Assembly (NCBI GenBank): GCA_017483765.1
Contig: JAFUVE010000019.1
Span: 27,229 to 91,228, forward strand
Direction: 5' to 3'
Source of the DNA: Bacteroidaceae bacterium
GTDB lineage: Bacteria; Bacteroidota; Bacteroidia; Bacteroidales; Bacteroidaceae
DNA length: 64,000 nucleotides
Shown here: in pieces, positions 18,287 to 26,763 of the stretch
How positions within the stretch are numbered: position 1 is the first letter of the stretch
Layout of the letters: each line of letters opens with the position of its first letter
The notes under the pieces: model-generated
Seen by the model: the letters and a program-made list of their open reading frames with translations, nothing else
What the model was told of the DNA's origin: nothing
Database searches by the model: none
Position numbers and translations under genes: made by a program

Positions 18287-19635
18287 TATAGCTCAATTTG
18301 CAGGATGGAATCCCCCTCAAAGGCCGATTCCTACAGGGGTTCTATGCGATTCAAACGTTTCAGAGCACAAATCGACGATTGAAAATGCTCAATAGCTCAT
18401 TTTGCAGGATGTGAGTGCCCTCAAAGCCTGAATACTGCTAACTTTGCAGGCAATTCAAACGCCTAAAAACAGAGTTAGCATGAACAAGAGAAAATGTGAG
18501 GTGTGTGGCTCTTCACATACAGTAAAGAATGGTGTACGCAAAGGCGTACAGTTGTATAAGTGCCAGGAATGTGGCTACCAGTTCCGTGCAGGTGTGGAAG
18601 TCAGCGATGCTGAGCTCTGGAATGCTTATCAACAAGAGAAGCAGACAATCAGGGAACTTTCCGAGCGCTATGGTAAGAGTGTATCTACCATCAAACGCAG
18701 GCTTCACGCCATCAAACGCGAATGGAGGCAGCCGTCTCTGTCCGGTTCGGGGTTCGTGCACATGGACGTGACCTATTGGGGGCGCAACTTCGGTGTGCTG
18801 CTTGCATTGGACAACCAGACAGGAAAACCTCTATACATGGCCTTCGTGAAGAGTGAAACGGTTAAGGACTACGAGGATGCCATCAGCAGCATAAAGGACC
18901 GTGGCTACTCCATCCGCGGGCTGATCATTGACGGCAAGCAGAGCCTGTTCAAAACGTTTTCATACTATCCCATACAGATGTGCCAGTTCCACATGAAGCA
19001 GATTGTAAGGAGGTATCTGACACTGAGTCCTAAGATGCATGCAAGCAGGGAGTTGAAGGACTTGGTTAACGGGCTTCACAGGGCTGACGGAACAGATTTC
19101 AGAAAAAAACTACCAGGAATGGAAGGAGAGGTGGAAGGACACGATAGCCCACAAGAGTCTCCACAAGGACGGGAAGATGCACTATACGCATCAGCGGTTG
19201 AGGGCGGCTATGAACAGCCTGAACTTCTATCAGCCTTATCTCTTCACCTACCAACGCGAGGACTGCAAGGAAATGCCCAACACGAACAACAAGATTGAGG
19301 GCACGTTTACTGACTTGAAGAAGAACCTGAACAACCACAGTGGACTAACTATGGAGAACCGCAAGCGGTTCATTTCTGGGTTTTTCTTGGCATTGGCAGA
19401 ATCTCTAGGAATGAAAAAGCAGGAACCCCAATAGAGACTCCTGCTCATTCCTGTCGATTTGCGCAGTCCTATTCCTCATGGAGTTGCTCCCCAGCAGAGC
19501 TCCACTACGCTTCAGACTGCGGGGCAAAGGTACAAAATCCATTTGGTTTGACAATAGAAAAAACGGAAAAAGCCATCCTGCAATTTGAGCTATTGAATAC
19601 CTACTACTCAAAAAAATCCTGCAAAATGAGCTATA
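18287..19635 (+). mobile_element. IS256-like (zinc-ribbon variant) insertion sequence
   Basis: Bounded by 20-bp inverted repeats: left TATAGCTCAATTTGCAGGAT (18287-18306) and right ATCCTGCAAAATGAGCTATA (19616-19635), 19/20 complementary. A second, nested pair lies inside at 18391-18410 and 19575-19594 (18/20). Length about 1349 bp. No target-site duplication is visible in the flanks. It lies 9 bp before hicA. Confidence 0.8.
18480..19434 (+). pseudogene. IS transposase, zinc-ribbon DDE type, frameshifted
   Basis: Transposase with an N-terminal zinc ribbon (CEVCGSSH...CQECGYQF), a helix-turn-helix at about 45-75 (IRELSERYGKSVSTIKRR), and an RNase H-like catalytic core with HMDVTYWGRN and IIDGKQSLFK for the two Asp. 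The third acid lies in NTNNKIEGTF. The frame breaks at an A7 run (19103-19109): six A would join FRKNYQEWKERW in one frame. A one-base gain, or reliance on transcriptional slippage, is implied. The ATG at 18480 is chosen because a TAACTTTGC box (18438-18446) covers the upstream TTG. A C4 ribbon plus IS256-like DDE core fits the variant named IS256, Zn-binding type. Confidence 0.8.
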
Positions 19636-19644
19636 CGCCAAAAA

Positions 19645-19824
19645 ATGAAGTACACAGAGCTGCACAGGCGTTTCATCAAAGCTGGCTACACTTTCAGCCA
19701 TGCGGAGGGAAGCCATTATTTCTACAAGAAAGACGGCCAACTGACAGAACCGATTCCCTACCACGGAGCTAAGGAGATTTCAAAGGGCCTTGCGAACAAA
19801 CTAATCAAAAAGTACGGGGTTTGA
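19645..19824 (+). CDS. hicA: HicA-family mRNA interferase toxin
   Basis: 59 residues starting MKYTELHRRFIKAGY. The fold is the double-stranded RNA-binding-like HicA type: the conserved GSHYFYKKDG stretch holds the active-site His (residue 24), and EPIPYHGAKEISKGLANKLIKK ends the domain. HicA cleaves mRNA when unopposed. It precedes hicB by 38 bp, the usual toxin-first order. The insertion sequence ends 9 bp before its ATG, so its natural promoter is displaced, and transcription may now come from inside the IS. A hairpin covers its stop codon. Confidence 0.88.
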   Translation: MKYTELHRRFIKAGYTFSHAEGSHYFYKKDGQLTEPIPYHGAKEISKGLANKLIKKYGV

Positions 19825-19862
19825 CCCCCGTACTTTATAAAACATAAAAAGAGTACTGCAAA

Positions 19863-20267
19863 ATGGAGAAAAAAAAGATCATCATGGTTATCGAGAAATC
19901 GAAAGACCATTTCAGCGGTTATTCAGAGAACTGCGACGGAATATACGCTGCTGGCAGCTCCGTGGATGAGGTTAAGGCAGACACGATAGAGGCAATCCGT
20001 CTGATCAAGGCAAACCTTCCTGAAGAGAGGTGGCCAGATGAGATAAAGGGTGATTATGAGCTTGTCTGGAAGCTTGACGTCCAAAGTTTCCTGGAGTTCT
20101 ACTCCCAATACATGTCGCTGTCAGGGATGGAGCGTGCGACAGGTATCAACCAGAAGCAGCTATCGAACTATCTGAACCGCCGTGCTGTTCCCAGGCGGAA
20201 ACAGACGGAGCGGATTATCAACGGGATCCACAACCTGGCTTCAGAATTGCTGAGCATAACACTCTGA
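19863..20267 (+). CDS. hicB: HicB-family antitoxin
   Basis: 134 residues. The N-terminal half has the partial RNase H-like HicB fold (KIIMVIEKSKDHFSGYSENCDGIYAAG, then DEVKADTIEAIRLIK). The C-terminal half is a Cro/C1-type helix-turn-helix (MERATGINQKQLSNYLNRRAVPRRKQ) that would bind the hicAB promoter. It neutralises HicA and represses the operon in known systems. It is followed by a strong terminator. Confidence 0.9.
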   Translation: MEKKKIIMVIEKSKDHFSGYSENCDGIYAAGSSVDEVKADTIEAIRLIKANLPEERWPDEIKGDYELVWKLDVQSFLEFYSQYMSLSGMERATGINQKQLSNYLNRRAVPRRKQTERIINGIHNLASELLSITL

Positions 20268-20304
20268 CTTGTTATTTGACACTTTCAAATCAGTGTGGAA
20301 GAGA

Positions 20305-20342
20305 GGGTGCGCCGGAAACGGTGCACCCTTGTTGTTTTTTTT
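20305..20342 (+). terminator. Terminator after hicAB
   Basis: Stem GGGTGCGCCG / CGGTGCACCC with a GAAA loop (20305-20328), followed by TTGTTG and a T tract. Confidence 0.9.
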
Positions 20343-20362
20343 CAGTTGAAAGTTTAGAGTGG

Positions 20363-20452
20363 CTTGCGGACGGGTATTAAATGAAGAATGAAGAATTGGC
20401 CATGCGGACGGGAGTTAAATGAAGAATGAAGAATTGGCCATGCGGACGGGGA
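20363..20452. repeat. Tandem 38-bp repeat, two and a third copies
   Basis: Copies at 20363-20400 and 20401-20438, plus a partial third from 20439, each starting CWTGCGGACGGG and ending GAAGAATTGGC with internal GAAGAAT heptamers. Confidence 0.85.
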
Positions 20453-20482
20453 AGTTACAAGACGCCCCACGGGGCGTCTCTA
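20452..20482. repeat. GC palindrome repeat, family C (copy 1)
   Basis: AGACGCCCCACGGGGCGTCT palindrome within TTACAAG...CTCTACT. The same stretch recurs at 60385-60413. Here it overlaps the end of the DUF5675 gene and may end its transcript. Confidence 0.75.
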
Positions 20483-20941
20483 CTTGATCTCGATGTAGAT
20501 GGGTTCGGTGGCGGTGAGGAGACGTTTGTAGAGTCGTTCGAAGCAGAGTTGGCTGGAGGTGACGCGTCCGACGACGGTGTTGAAGCCGACGATGATGCAT
20601 CCGGACGTGGAGTTGTGGTCGACGCCGCAATGGATGAGTATGCCTTCGAATCCAGGGACATTCTGCAGACGCGGGACTTTGCCCTGACAGAAATCGTTGT
20701 AGTAGCGTTTTCTTGAGAATTTTGGAGAGACCTGGTTGAGCAGCACACGGTAGGTGCCAAGAGGGATGGCGGTCTGGTGCTTGACCTTGACGCGCTTGAT
20801 TTCGGATAGTGGCATGGACTGTCGGAGCCCACGGTCCTGGTCTTCGATGGTGTCGCAGAAGTAGGTGCCGTCGATATAGAGCCGGCCGACCTGATAGGGC
20901 TTTCCAGCCCGCATGGGAATACGTTTGAGTGTGAGAATCAT
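20480..20941 (-). CDS. DUF5675 family protein
   Basis: 153 residues, no signal peptide. The sequence matches DUF5675: an N-terminal strand-rich part (TLKRIPMRAGKPYQVGRLYI, then DTIEDQDRGLRQ), a middle IPLGTYRV, and the core GILIHCGVDHNSTSGCIIVG. The HxG...SxGC pattern recalls L,D-transpeptidase-like active sites, and the family is common beside phage and mobile-element genes; enzyme activity is not shown. A single gene. Its promoter (21078-21119) has the CCGAAAAC...GAAAA element shared with the 39.75-kb gene and the capsid-like cluster, which links it to that set. Confidence 0.8.
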   Translation of the reverse strand: MILTLKRIPMRAGKPYQVGRLYIDGTYFCDTIEDQDRGLRQSMPLSEIKRVKVKHQTAIPLGTYRVLLNQVSPKFSRKRYYNDFCQGKVPRLQNVPGFEGILIHCGVDHNSTSGCIIVGFNTVVGRVTSSQLCFERLYKRLLTATEPIYIEIK

Positions 20942-20974
20942 GTGTTTAGTTTAAAGTTTAAAGTTTAAAGAGGA

Positions 20975-21050
20975 TAGAGGGGATACTCGGAGGAATCAGA
21001 ATACTCGGAGGAATCGGAATACTCGGAGGAATCGGAATACTCGGAATTCT
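20975..21050. repeat. 9-bp-period array (ATACTCGGA type)
   Basis: Alternating ATACTCGGAG and GAATCGGA units with an exact 9/18-bp period, just upstream of the DUF5675 gene. Confidence 0.8.
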
Positions 21051-21077
21051 ATGAACAACGATGTGTTTATTTCTGGT

Positions 21078-21119
21078 GCAAAGTTAGCATAAAAAAAGGT
21101 TTGTTTTCTGAGTTTTCGG
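21078..21119 (-). promoter_or_regulatory. Promoter with shared CCGAAAAC element (site A)
   Basis: On the minus strand CCGAAAACTCAGAAAA (21104-21119) is followed by 17 bp and TAACTTTGC (21078-21086). The same arrangement occurs at 39608-39649 and 58181-58222. Confidence 0.7.
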
Positions 21120-21136
21120 AAAAAGATAGAGAAAAA

Positions 21137-22438
21137 TTATCTGAACTGCTTTTTCTTCTTGAAGTTGATGCCAGCATAGAAATGGAGGTATGCGAAGGAG
21201 TTGTTCATGTTGACGTGGCGGTTGCGGTAGTCGAATGAGTGGAATCGGAAAGCCACTCCGAAAAAGCGCTTGTTGTCGTTGTAGACGAGCCCCATGCGTG
21301 TGATGAAGTCGATGTTGAGCTTGTCGAGGCTGAAATGCCGGAACTGTGCGTCCTGCTCCTTCATGGATCCGTCGGCAATGTTGTCGGCGTTGTAGAATGT
21401 GACGTTGTAGGCCAGTCCTGGTGAGAGCGAGATTGCGAAGAGCCAGTTTTTTGCGAACACCCAGTTGTAAGCGTATCCGAAATTGATGGCGTAATCGTTG
21501 TACTTGACGGTGTTGAAGAGAATGGTGGGCTCGATATGCGGGAGCAGAAGCGGGCTGATTTTCGACTCGTTCATCGTGGCCTTGTGATGCGTGAATGAGA
21601 ATCCGAGCTTGAACGTGCCAGCAGAGCGCCGTTGCATGGTGCTCTGTGCGAAGGCTGCCGGATAGGAGAAGTGTCGGTGGTTGAAGATGTAGTAGAGGTT
21701 GAATCCGCGTGTCTGGATGTCGAGCGCGGAGAAGTTTTTGGAGAGCCCCTCAGGCCAGGGGTTGTCCTTGTTGAAGATGTTGTCGAGGCTGGTACATTCG
21801 AAGTCGTTACCAGTTCGTCGGTAATAGAGGTCGAGCCCGACCTTTGACGTGTAGAAGCTGAAGTCGAAGGACAGTTTCTTCTTGTTGTCCGGCTTCTCAC
21901 TTCCTATAAGCCCGTTGAGGTCGATGTTGTATCCCCAGAAAATCCATTTCCACCCCACGTATCCTCCTAGTCGGAAACCGGGCCGGGGGGAGAACCGGAG
22001 CGTCTGCTTTTTTTCTCCCGTGCTTTTGATGGTGAAGTTCTCGAATGAGGTGGTAGTCTGCAGCATGACTGTGAAGTCATAGAGCTGGGGAGTGATGTAC
22101 GTGGTATCGATGTTGTTCCATTCGGTGAACTGGTCGCCGAGGAAGTTCTTGAGCAATCGCTTCTGCTTTCGCTTGCTGAGGTCTTCGAACTCAAGGTCTC
22201 CTCCGAGAGAGTCGGTGATGACCTGCTCGAGTGCCGGTCCCGAGTCAAGTATTTTCTCGATGGCGTTGAAGACGCCCCCGTATCCCGGCACGGAGTCGGA
22301 GCTGATGGAGTCGGTGTTTTGGCCATCAACGACGGTACCGGCTTCCTTGACGGAGTCGGTTACGACAATCTGTGCTGAGCCGCAGTAGCAGCCCAGCACA
22401 AAAAATGCGGTATAAAGCAAGAGACGTTTCAGAGTCAT
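21137..22438 (-). CDS. DUF4421 outer-membrane beta-barrel-like protein
   Basis: 433 residues with an N-terminal signal peptide (LKRLLLYTAFFVLGCYCGSAQ). The ATG at 22438 is preferred to the upstream GTG. From about residue 110 the sequence is a series of amphipathic strands with aromatic ends (YDFTVMLQTTTSFENF, GFRLGGYVGWKWIFWGYNIDL, FDYRNRHVNMNNSFAYLHFYAGINF), typical of DUF4421 and of outer-membrane barrels. No ligand is known. It is followed on the same strand by the DUF5675 gene, 195 bp away and with its own promoter. Confidence 0.8.
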   Translation of the reverse strand: MTLKRLLLYTAFFVLGCYCGSAQIVVTDSVKEAGTVVDGQNTDSISSDSVPGYGGVFNAIEKILDSGPALEQVITDSLGGDLEFEDLSKRKQKRLLKNFLGDQFTEWNNIDTTYITPQLYDFTVMLQTTTSFENFTIKSTGEKKQTLRFSPRPGFRLGGYVGWKWIFWGYNIDLNGLIGSEKPDNKKKLSFDFSFYTSKVGLDLYYRRTGNDFECTSLDNIFNKDNPWPEGLSKNFSALDIQTRGFNLYYIFNHRHFSYPAAFAQSTMQRRSAGTFKLGFSFTHHKATMNESKISPLLLPHIEPTILFNTVKYNDYAINFGYAYNWVFAKNWLFAISLSPGLAYNVTFYNADNIADGSMKEQDAQFRHFSLDKLNIDFITRMGLVYNDNKRFFGVAFRFHSFDYRNRHVNMNNSFAYLHFYAGINFKKKKQFR

Positions 22439-22510
22439 TCTCACTTTGTTAGTCGGAAGCGGTTGTCAATCATGGTTCCGGCATCGATTTGCGCCGGACG
22501 TTCCGTTCGT

Positions 22511-22978
22511 TTAGTTATTGAAGAAATAGAGGAAAGTGGCGAGACCTTCGAGAGCGGGCTTCTTAGCGTTCTCGATTTCGATGACGAACTTGATCTCTGC
22601 CTTGCACGTGCCTCTGAGGTTGACGATGTTGTTGAGGTATGTGACGAGACGTACCCGGCTTCCGGTGATGACCGGCTGTCCGAACTTCATCTTGTCCATC
22701 CCGTAGTTGACCATCATCTTGAGGTTGTTGACCTCGATGATTTGGTTCCACATGTACGGAAGTAGTGAGAGGGTGAGATATCCGTGTGCAATCGTGGACT
22801 TATACGGGCTTTCCACCTTAGCTTTCTCCACGTCCACGTGTATCCACTGATAGTCGAGTGTTGCCTCTGCAAACTTGTTGATACGCTCCTGGTCGACGAG
22901 CAGCCATTCGCTCTCTCCCAGTTTCTGACCCAGCTGGGCAGCAAACTCATCGTAAGAGTTGATAACCAATTTTCCCAT
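22511..22978 (-). CDS. MaoC-like hydratase/dehydratase
   Basis: 155 residues with the hot-dog fold of MaoC/(R)-specific enoyl-CoA hydratases. The catalytic region is visible as FAEATLDYQWIHVDVEKAK (hydratase 2 motif with Asp and His), with STIAHGYLTLSLLPYM behind it. It may act on acyl-CoA/ACP substrates; the real substrate is unknown. The ATG at 22978 is used because the TAACTTTGC box at 23002-23010 covers the earlier TTG codon. A single gene. Confidence 0.88.
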   Translation of the reverse strand: MGKLVINSYDEFAAQLGQKLGESEWLLVDQERINKFAEATLDYQWIHVDVEKAKVESPYKSTIAHGYLTLSLLPYMWNQIIEVNNLKMMVNYGMDKMKFGQPVITGSRVRLVTYLNNIVNLRGTCKAEIKFVIEIENAKKPALEGLATFLYFFNN

Positions 22979-23001
22979 ATTAGATAATTTTAAAATTTTA
23001 T

Positions 23002-23010
23002 GCAAAGTTA
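23002..23010 (-). promoter_or_regulatory. Promoter of the MaoC-like gene
   Basis: TAACTTTGC on the minus strand, 24 bp before the chosen start, implying a short 5' leader. Confidence 0.65.
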
Positions 23011-23074
23011 CGAAATAAAAATCAAAATGCCGTCATGGTGAGGTGTTATATTTTCCTGAGGCTGTAATTAATCA

Positions 23075-23114
23075 TGAAAAACAATCCGTCGTGCATAGGA
23101 GATGCACGACGGAT
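23075..23114 (-). terminator. Terminator of rplS
   Basis: Perfect 13-bp stem ATCCGTCGTGCAT / ATGCACGACGGAT (23084-23096, 23102-23114) followed on the minus strand by TGTTTTT. Confidence 0.92.
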
Positions 23115-23145
23115 GTTTTGTCGAATTATCAGAGAAGAGCAAGGA

Positions 23146-23514
23146 TTAATCCTCCTTCTTTCTTGTAAGCTTCTCCTTGATACGAGCCTTCTTACCCGTG
23201 AGGTCGCGCAGGTAGTAGAGTTTTGCACGACGCACCTTACCAACCTTGTTGACTTCGATAGATGCGATGTTAGGTGACTCGATAGGGAAGATACGCTCAA
23301 CGCCTACAGTACCAGACATCTTACGTACGGTGAAACGCTTTTTCTTACCTTCTCCGTTGATTTTGATGACTACACCGCGGTAGAGCTGAATACGCTCTTT
23401 CGATCCCTCGATGATTTTGTAAGCCACGGTGATGGTGTCACCAGCTTTGAACTTAGGAAACTCTTGTTCTCTTTTTACTTCGAAAGCTTCCTCTGCGATT
23501 TTAATCAGATCCAT
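23146..23514 (-). CDS. rplS: 50S ribosomal protein L19
   Basis: 122 residues starting [23 protein letters not shown]19 is a 50S protein near the 30S interface. Conserved stretches are [43 protein letters not shown] and [17 protein letters not shown]. The frame is open further upstream, but the ATG at 23514 gives the normal L19 length, and a promoter with a structured leader occupies the extra part. Transcribed alone, with a terminator. Confidence 0.96.
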   Translation of the reverse strand: MDLIKIAEEAFEVKREQEFPKFKAGDTITVAYKIIEGSKERIQLYRGVVIKINGEGKKKRFTVRKMSGTVGVERIFPIESPNIASIEVNKVGKVRRAKLYYLRDLTGKKARIKEKLTRKKED

Positions 23515-23676
23515 TGTTCTGCTTTGATTATTAGTTGATTTGTTGAAAGACGAAGCATTCCCGGTCTCTCTGTTGACGAGGCTTTCGGACATTGGAATCA
23601 TTTCGTGCCTCAACGGCACACGGTCCTTTGTCGGCCAGGTCCTCGGCAGAGGCTTCGCCAAAGCGGATGCAAAGTT
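23515..23676 (-). promoter_or_regulatory. rplS promoter and possible structured leader
   Basis: TAACTTTGC on the minus strand at 23668-23676 starts a leader of about 150 nt. It contains small hairpins: GGC-GAA-GCC, CCTC-TGCC-GAGG, and CGTGTGCC-GTTGA-GGCACG. Ribosomal-protein leaders with feedback control exist for L19 in other bacteria; that role here is inference. Confidence 0.45.
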
Positions 23677-23728
23677 ACGGATTTTTTTTTGATTGACCAA
23701 GGAAAAGAGAGTGAAAAGTGAAAAAACA

Positions 23729-24718
23729 TCAATCTTTCTTGTCGAAGATGTCCTTGAGTGCTCCGATGGAACTGAGTGCGGTAGTAGCCTCGTAAGGTAG
23801 GTAGACCGTCTTGTTGCCCTGTCCCGAAGCGATGTCCTTGAGCGTGGCGATATACTTGTCGGCCAGGAGATACTGAGCCGGCGTCATGTTGGCCCCCTGG
23901 ATGGCCTGCGCCACCTTCTCGATTGCCTCCGCCTCCGCCTGCGCCTGCAGAATCTTGGCCTCGGCAATACCTTGTGCCTCAAGGATCTTCTTCTGTTTCT
24001 CGGCCTCCGCCTTGTTGATGGCCGCGATTTTCTGTCCTTCGGAAGTCAGCACTGCCGCCTCCTTGTCTCCGTTGGCCTTTGTGACCTGTGCGCGTCGTTC
24101 GCGCTCGGCCTGCATCTGCTGCTCCATGGAATAGCGCACGCTGTCGGGCGGTGTGATGTCCTGTAGCTCCACGCGGTTGACTTTCACTCCCCATTTGTTG
24201 GTGGCGTCGTCGAGCACATTGCGCAGCTTGGAGTTGATGGTGTCGCGGGACGTGAGAGTCTCGTCGAGCTCAAGTTCTCCGATGACGTTACGCAGTGTGG
24301 TCTGCGCCAGCTTCTCGATGGCCAGTGGCAGGTTCTCGATTTCGTAGACCGCCTTGTATGGGTCGACAATCTGATAATAGAGCAGTGCGTTGATGGTGGT
24401 TGTGACATTGTCCTTGGTGATGACGTTCTGCTTAGGGAAGTCGAACACCTGCTCACGCATGTCGATTTTCTTACGTTGCGTGAATTTCACCATCACCCTG
24501 CCGTCGAGCGTGTTGATGGAATAGCGCATGTAGATGGGTCTCGCCTGCTCGAAAATGGGCCATATGATGTTGATGCCCGATGAGAGCGTGCGCTCATACT
24601 TGCCAAGACGCTCGATGACCATGGTCTCGGACTGCTTGACGATGATAAATCCTTTCATAACGAGGATAATGACCAGTATGGCCAGAATCAGAAAAATTAA
24701 AATACTTCCGTTTAACAT
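23729..24718 (-). CDS. SPFH/stomatin-like membrane protein
   Basis: 329 residues with an N-terminal membrane segment (about 4-26), then an SPFH/band-7 domain ([16 protein letters not shown] through VELQDITPP) and a long Ala/Glu/Lys-rich coiled coil (about 210-290, [20 protein letters not shown]). Such proteins form large membrane rings and scaffold proteases or microdomains. The NfeD gene directly upstream (165 bp) is its standard partner. A close family comparison is E. coli QmcA. Confidence 0.92.
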   Translation of the reverse strand: MLNGSILIFLILAILVIILVMKGFIIVKQSETMVIERLGKYERTLSSGINIIWPIFEQARPIYMRYSINTLDGRVMVKFTQRKKIDMREQVFDFPKQNVITKDNVTTTINALLYYQIVDPYKAVYEIENLPLAIEKLAQTTLRNVIGELELDETLTSRDTINSKLRNVLDDATNKWGVKVNRVELQDITPPDSVRYSMEQQMQAERERRAQVTKANGDKEAAVLTSEGQKIAAINKAEAEKQKKILEAQGIAEAKILQAQAEAEAIEKVAQAIQGANMTPAQYLLADKYIATLKDIASGQGNKTVYLPYEATTALSSIGALKDIFDKKD

Positions 24719-24754
24719 AATATTAAGTTGAGAGTTGTGAGTTGAGAGTTTAGA

Positions 24755-24809
24755 GGAAGGCCGTGCTTCGCCGGCCGGAAATGCGGAACACGAGGTTCCG
24801 CCTACCTCT
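24755..24809. repeat. Intergenic repeat family B (copy 1)
   Basis: Contains GCCGTGCTTCGCCGGCC and the hairpin GCGGAACACGAGGTTCCGC. A nearly identical copy is at 35249-35306, and a divergent one at about 40470-40518. Confidence 0.8.
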
Positions 24810-24883
24810 TTTTAGTTTAAAGTTTAATGAGGATAGTGGGATTTCGAGATATCGAGGACTCGATGGAAGAAGATTTCGGGGTT

Positions 24884-25333
24884 TCAGTCGACGGTGAGGA
24901 TGATGCTGTCGATGGATTGGATGGTGACGTTTTGTCCGACAGGGATGACGAGTCCCCGCTTGGAAATGGCTTTCCAGTCGTCTCCGTCGACGGCCACCCT
25001 ACCCGTCCCCGCTGCGTTGTTGATGGTTTCGGTGACGCGTGCCTGACGCCCTACGAGCGCCTCCGCGTTGGATTTTCTCCCTGCGCCTTTGCTGTTATAG
25101 AAATGCTTGATGACCAGCGGACGCACGATAAGGAATGCAAGGAAGGTGAATACAGAGAAGGCGACGAGCTGCCATGCGATGCCAAGACCTACCCCCGCCA
25201 CAATGGCGGCGGCTACAGCTCCGATGGAGAAGCATGCCACAGCAAACCCCGCCGTGAAGATCTCGAGAATGATGAACACGAGAGCCACAATAAGCCAGAG
25301 CACCCAAAAAGAAAGATCAAAGATGATGTCCAT
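24884..25333 (-). CDS. NfeD-like membrane protein
   Basis: 149 residues: several membrane segments in residues 1-75 (FWVLWLIVALVFIILEIF, GFAVACFSIGAVAAAIVAG), then a C-terminal OB-fold (ALVGRQARVTETINNAAGTG, RVAVDGDDWKAIS). This is the short NfeD1b type without the protease domain. It pairs with the SPFH gene downstream and probably helps assemble or stabilise it. Confidence 0.9.
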   Translation of the reverse strand: MDIIFDLSFWVLWLIVALVFIILEIFTAGFAVACFSIGAVAAAIVAGVGLGIAWQLVAFSVFTFLAFLIVRPLVIKHFYNSKGAGRKSNAEALVGRQARVTETINNAAGTGRVAVDGDDWKAISKRGLVIPVGQNVTIQSIDSIILTVD

Positions 25334-25370
25334 GTTTTTTTTAGTTTTAGAGTTAAAGTTATTTAGAGAT

Positions 25371-25443
25371 TGTTGGAGTAATTGGAGTTATCGAAGTAAT
25401 CAGAGTTGTCGGAGTAATCAGAGTAATCGGAGTAATCAGATGG
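25371..25443. repeat. 9-bp-period array (GAGTAATCN type)
   Basis: Eight successive units like GAGTAATTG, GAGTTATCG and GAGTAATCA at 9-bp steps between mdh and the NfeD gene. Confidence 0.8.
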
Positions 25444-25468
25444 GTCTGACGAGACTCCTTAAATATAT

Positions 25469-25511
25469 AGCGACACTTCTCCTGGCCGGATGGCCAGGGA
25501 GAAGTGTCGTT
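25469..25511 (-). terminator. Large hairpin terminator after mdh
   Basis: Long stem: CGACACTTCTCC then TGGCC, loop GGAT, GGCCA then GGGAGAAGTGTCG, starting 19 bp after the mdh stop. The A/T tracts are weak, but the hairpin is very stable. Confidence 0.75.
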
Positions 25512-25529
25512 ATGTCAAAGTTCACTTTT

Positions 25530-26522
25530 TTAGAGGTTAGGGTTGATTTCGCTCCACTTCTCAATCGGGGGAACGATGTTGAGGGTGACGAGCTCATCCC
25601 TCATCTTGCAGAGGTGCTCATAGCTTGCGTCGAGCTTTGCGATCTCCTCAGGAGTACCCGTGGGCACCTTGAAAGAGCATCCGTTCTTGTCGAGAGTAGT
25701 GTCCATAGCCATCATGATGTGGTCGTACTTGTCGGTCTTCACGTAAGTTCCAGCCGGATATTTGAAAGGCTCACCTCCCATGACGGCGCGAATCATCTCT
25801 ACAGAGAGATAAGACGGGCTCTGGAATGAGCTACGTCCACGCAGCTTGATGATGGCAGCACCACCCTTTGTGACAGCAGTCTTCATCTCTTCCCACTCCT
25901 GCTCCGGGAACTGCTCAGTACCGATCAGCTCGTTGAGAGGCTTTCCGTCGATCTTCACGTTGCTGCCTAATACGGCCATCTGCTCACCGTGTCCGCCGTA
26001 GGTGGCACATCCTGTCACCTTGCTCTGCATCACGTTGAACTTCTTTGCCAACGCGCTCTGCAGACGAGTTGAGTCGAGACCTGCGAGAGTAGTCACCTGA
26101 CCAGGCTTGAGTCCTGAATAGAGGAGAGTGACAAGTCCTGTGAGGTCTGCCGGGTTGAAGATAATCACTACATGCTTCACGTCCGGGCAGTATTTCTTGA
26201 TGTTCTGTCCCAGTCCTTCAGCAATCTTACAGTTTCCGGCGAGCAGGTCCTCCCGCGTCATGCCTTCCTTACGTGGTGCTCCACCTGAAGAGATGATGTA
26301 CTTTGCGTCGGTGAACGCTTCCTTCTCGTCAGTTGTAGCCACGATGTTCACGTCGCCGAATCCACTCTGGCGCATCTCCTCAGCCACACCTTCTGGTGAG
26401 AACACATCGTAGAGGCAGATATTGCTTGTGAGGCCCATCATGAGGGCAGTCTGAACCATGTTGGAGCCAATCATACCAGCAGCTCCGACAATCACTAATT
26501 TCTCGTCTGTTAAAAATGCCAT
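25530..26522 (-). CDS. mdh: Malate dehydrogenase (NAD-dependent)
   Basis: 330 residues, cytosolic. The Rossmann loop is GAAGMIGSNM at about 13-22, with SSGGAPRKEGMTREDLL, the substrate-binding DSTRLQSALAK, and the catalytic His in YGGHGEQM. It interconverts malate and oxaloacetate, part of the reductive route to succinate/propionate in Prevotella-type anaerobes. Monocistronic, with TATATTTGC (26645-26653, minus) as likely -7 box and a hairpin terminator. Confidence 0.93.
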   Translation of the reverse strand: MAFLTDEKLVIVGAAGMIGSNMVQTALMMGLTSNICLYDVFSPEGVAEEMRQSGFGDVNIVATTDEKEAFTDAKYIISSGGAPRKEGMTREDLLAGNCKIAEGLGQNIKKYCPDVKHVVIIFNPADLTGLVTLLYSGLKPGQVTTLAGLDSTRLQSALAKKFNVMQSKVTGCATYGGHGEQMAVLGSNVKIDGKPLNELIGTEQFPEQEWEEMKTAVTKGGAAIIKLRGRSSFQSPSYLSVEMIRAVMGGEPFKYPAGTYVKTDKYDHIMMAMDTTLDKNGCSFKVPTGTPEEIAKLDASYEHLCKMRDELVTLNIVPPIEKWSEINPNL

Positions 26523-26644
26523 AATAATAATATTTTTTTATTTAATGAAGTAGTATCAGAAAATTCCATATTTTTCATACGTGAAGCGGACCATTCAAAA
26601 TCTCGTTTTTCAAATGTTTTTAGCCCATATTTTCAGTTTACAAT

Positions 26645-26653
26645 GCAAATATA
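26645..26653 (-). promoter_or_regulatory. Promoter of mdh
   Basis: The minus strand reads TATATTTGC, a TAnnTTTGC match 123 bp before the mdh ATG. Confidence 0.55.
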
Positions 26654-26763
26654 GTAATAGAAAAAGAGAATCGCAATTTTCTCAGCCCAAAAAATGCATA
26701 AAAAGAGATGTTTTCCTGAAAAAATAATGTTTTTGTCAAGTAGAGTCTGCAAAATTGTTGGTC

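Noticed and set aside
19103-19109. Programmed -1 frameshift in the IS transposase
   Set aside because: A -1 shift at the A7 run leads to a frame reading TTRNG, not the NYQEWKERW continuation. The downstream frame needs +1/-2, i.e. loss of one A.
16830-20342. att duplication of the tRNA-Met 3' end
   Set aside because: I searched by eye for a second copy of TTCAAGTCCCTTTCTCGCT downstream and did not find one, so no island end is annotated.
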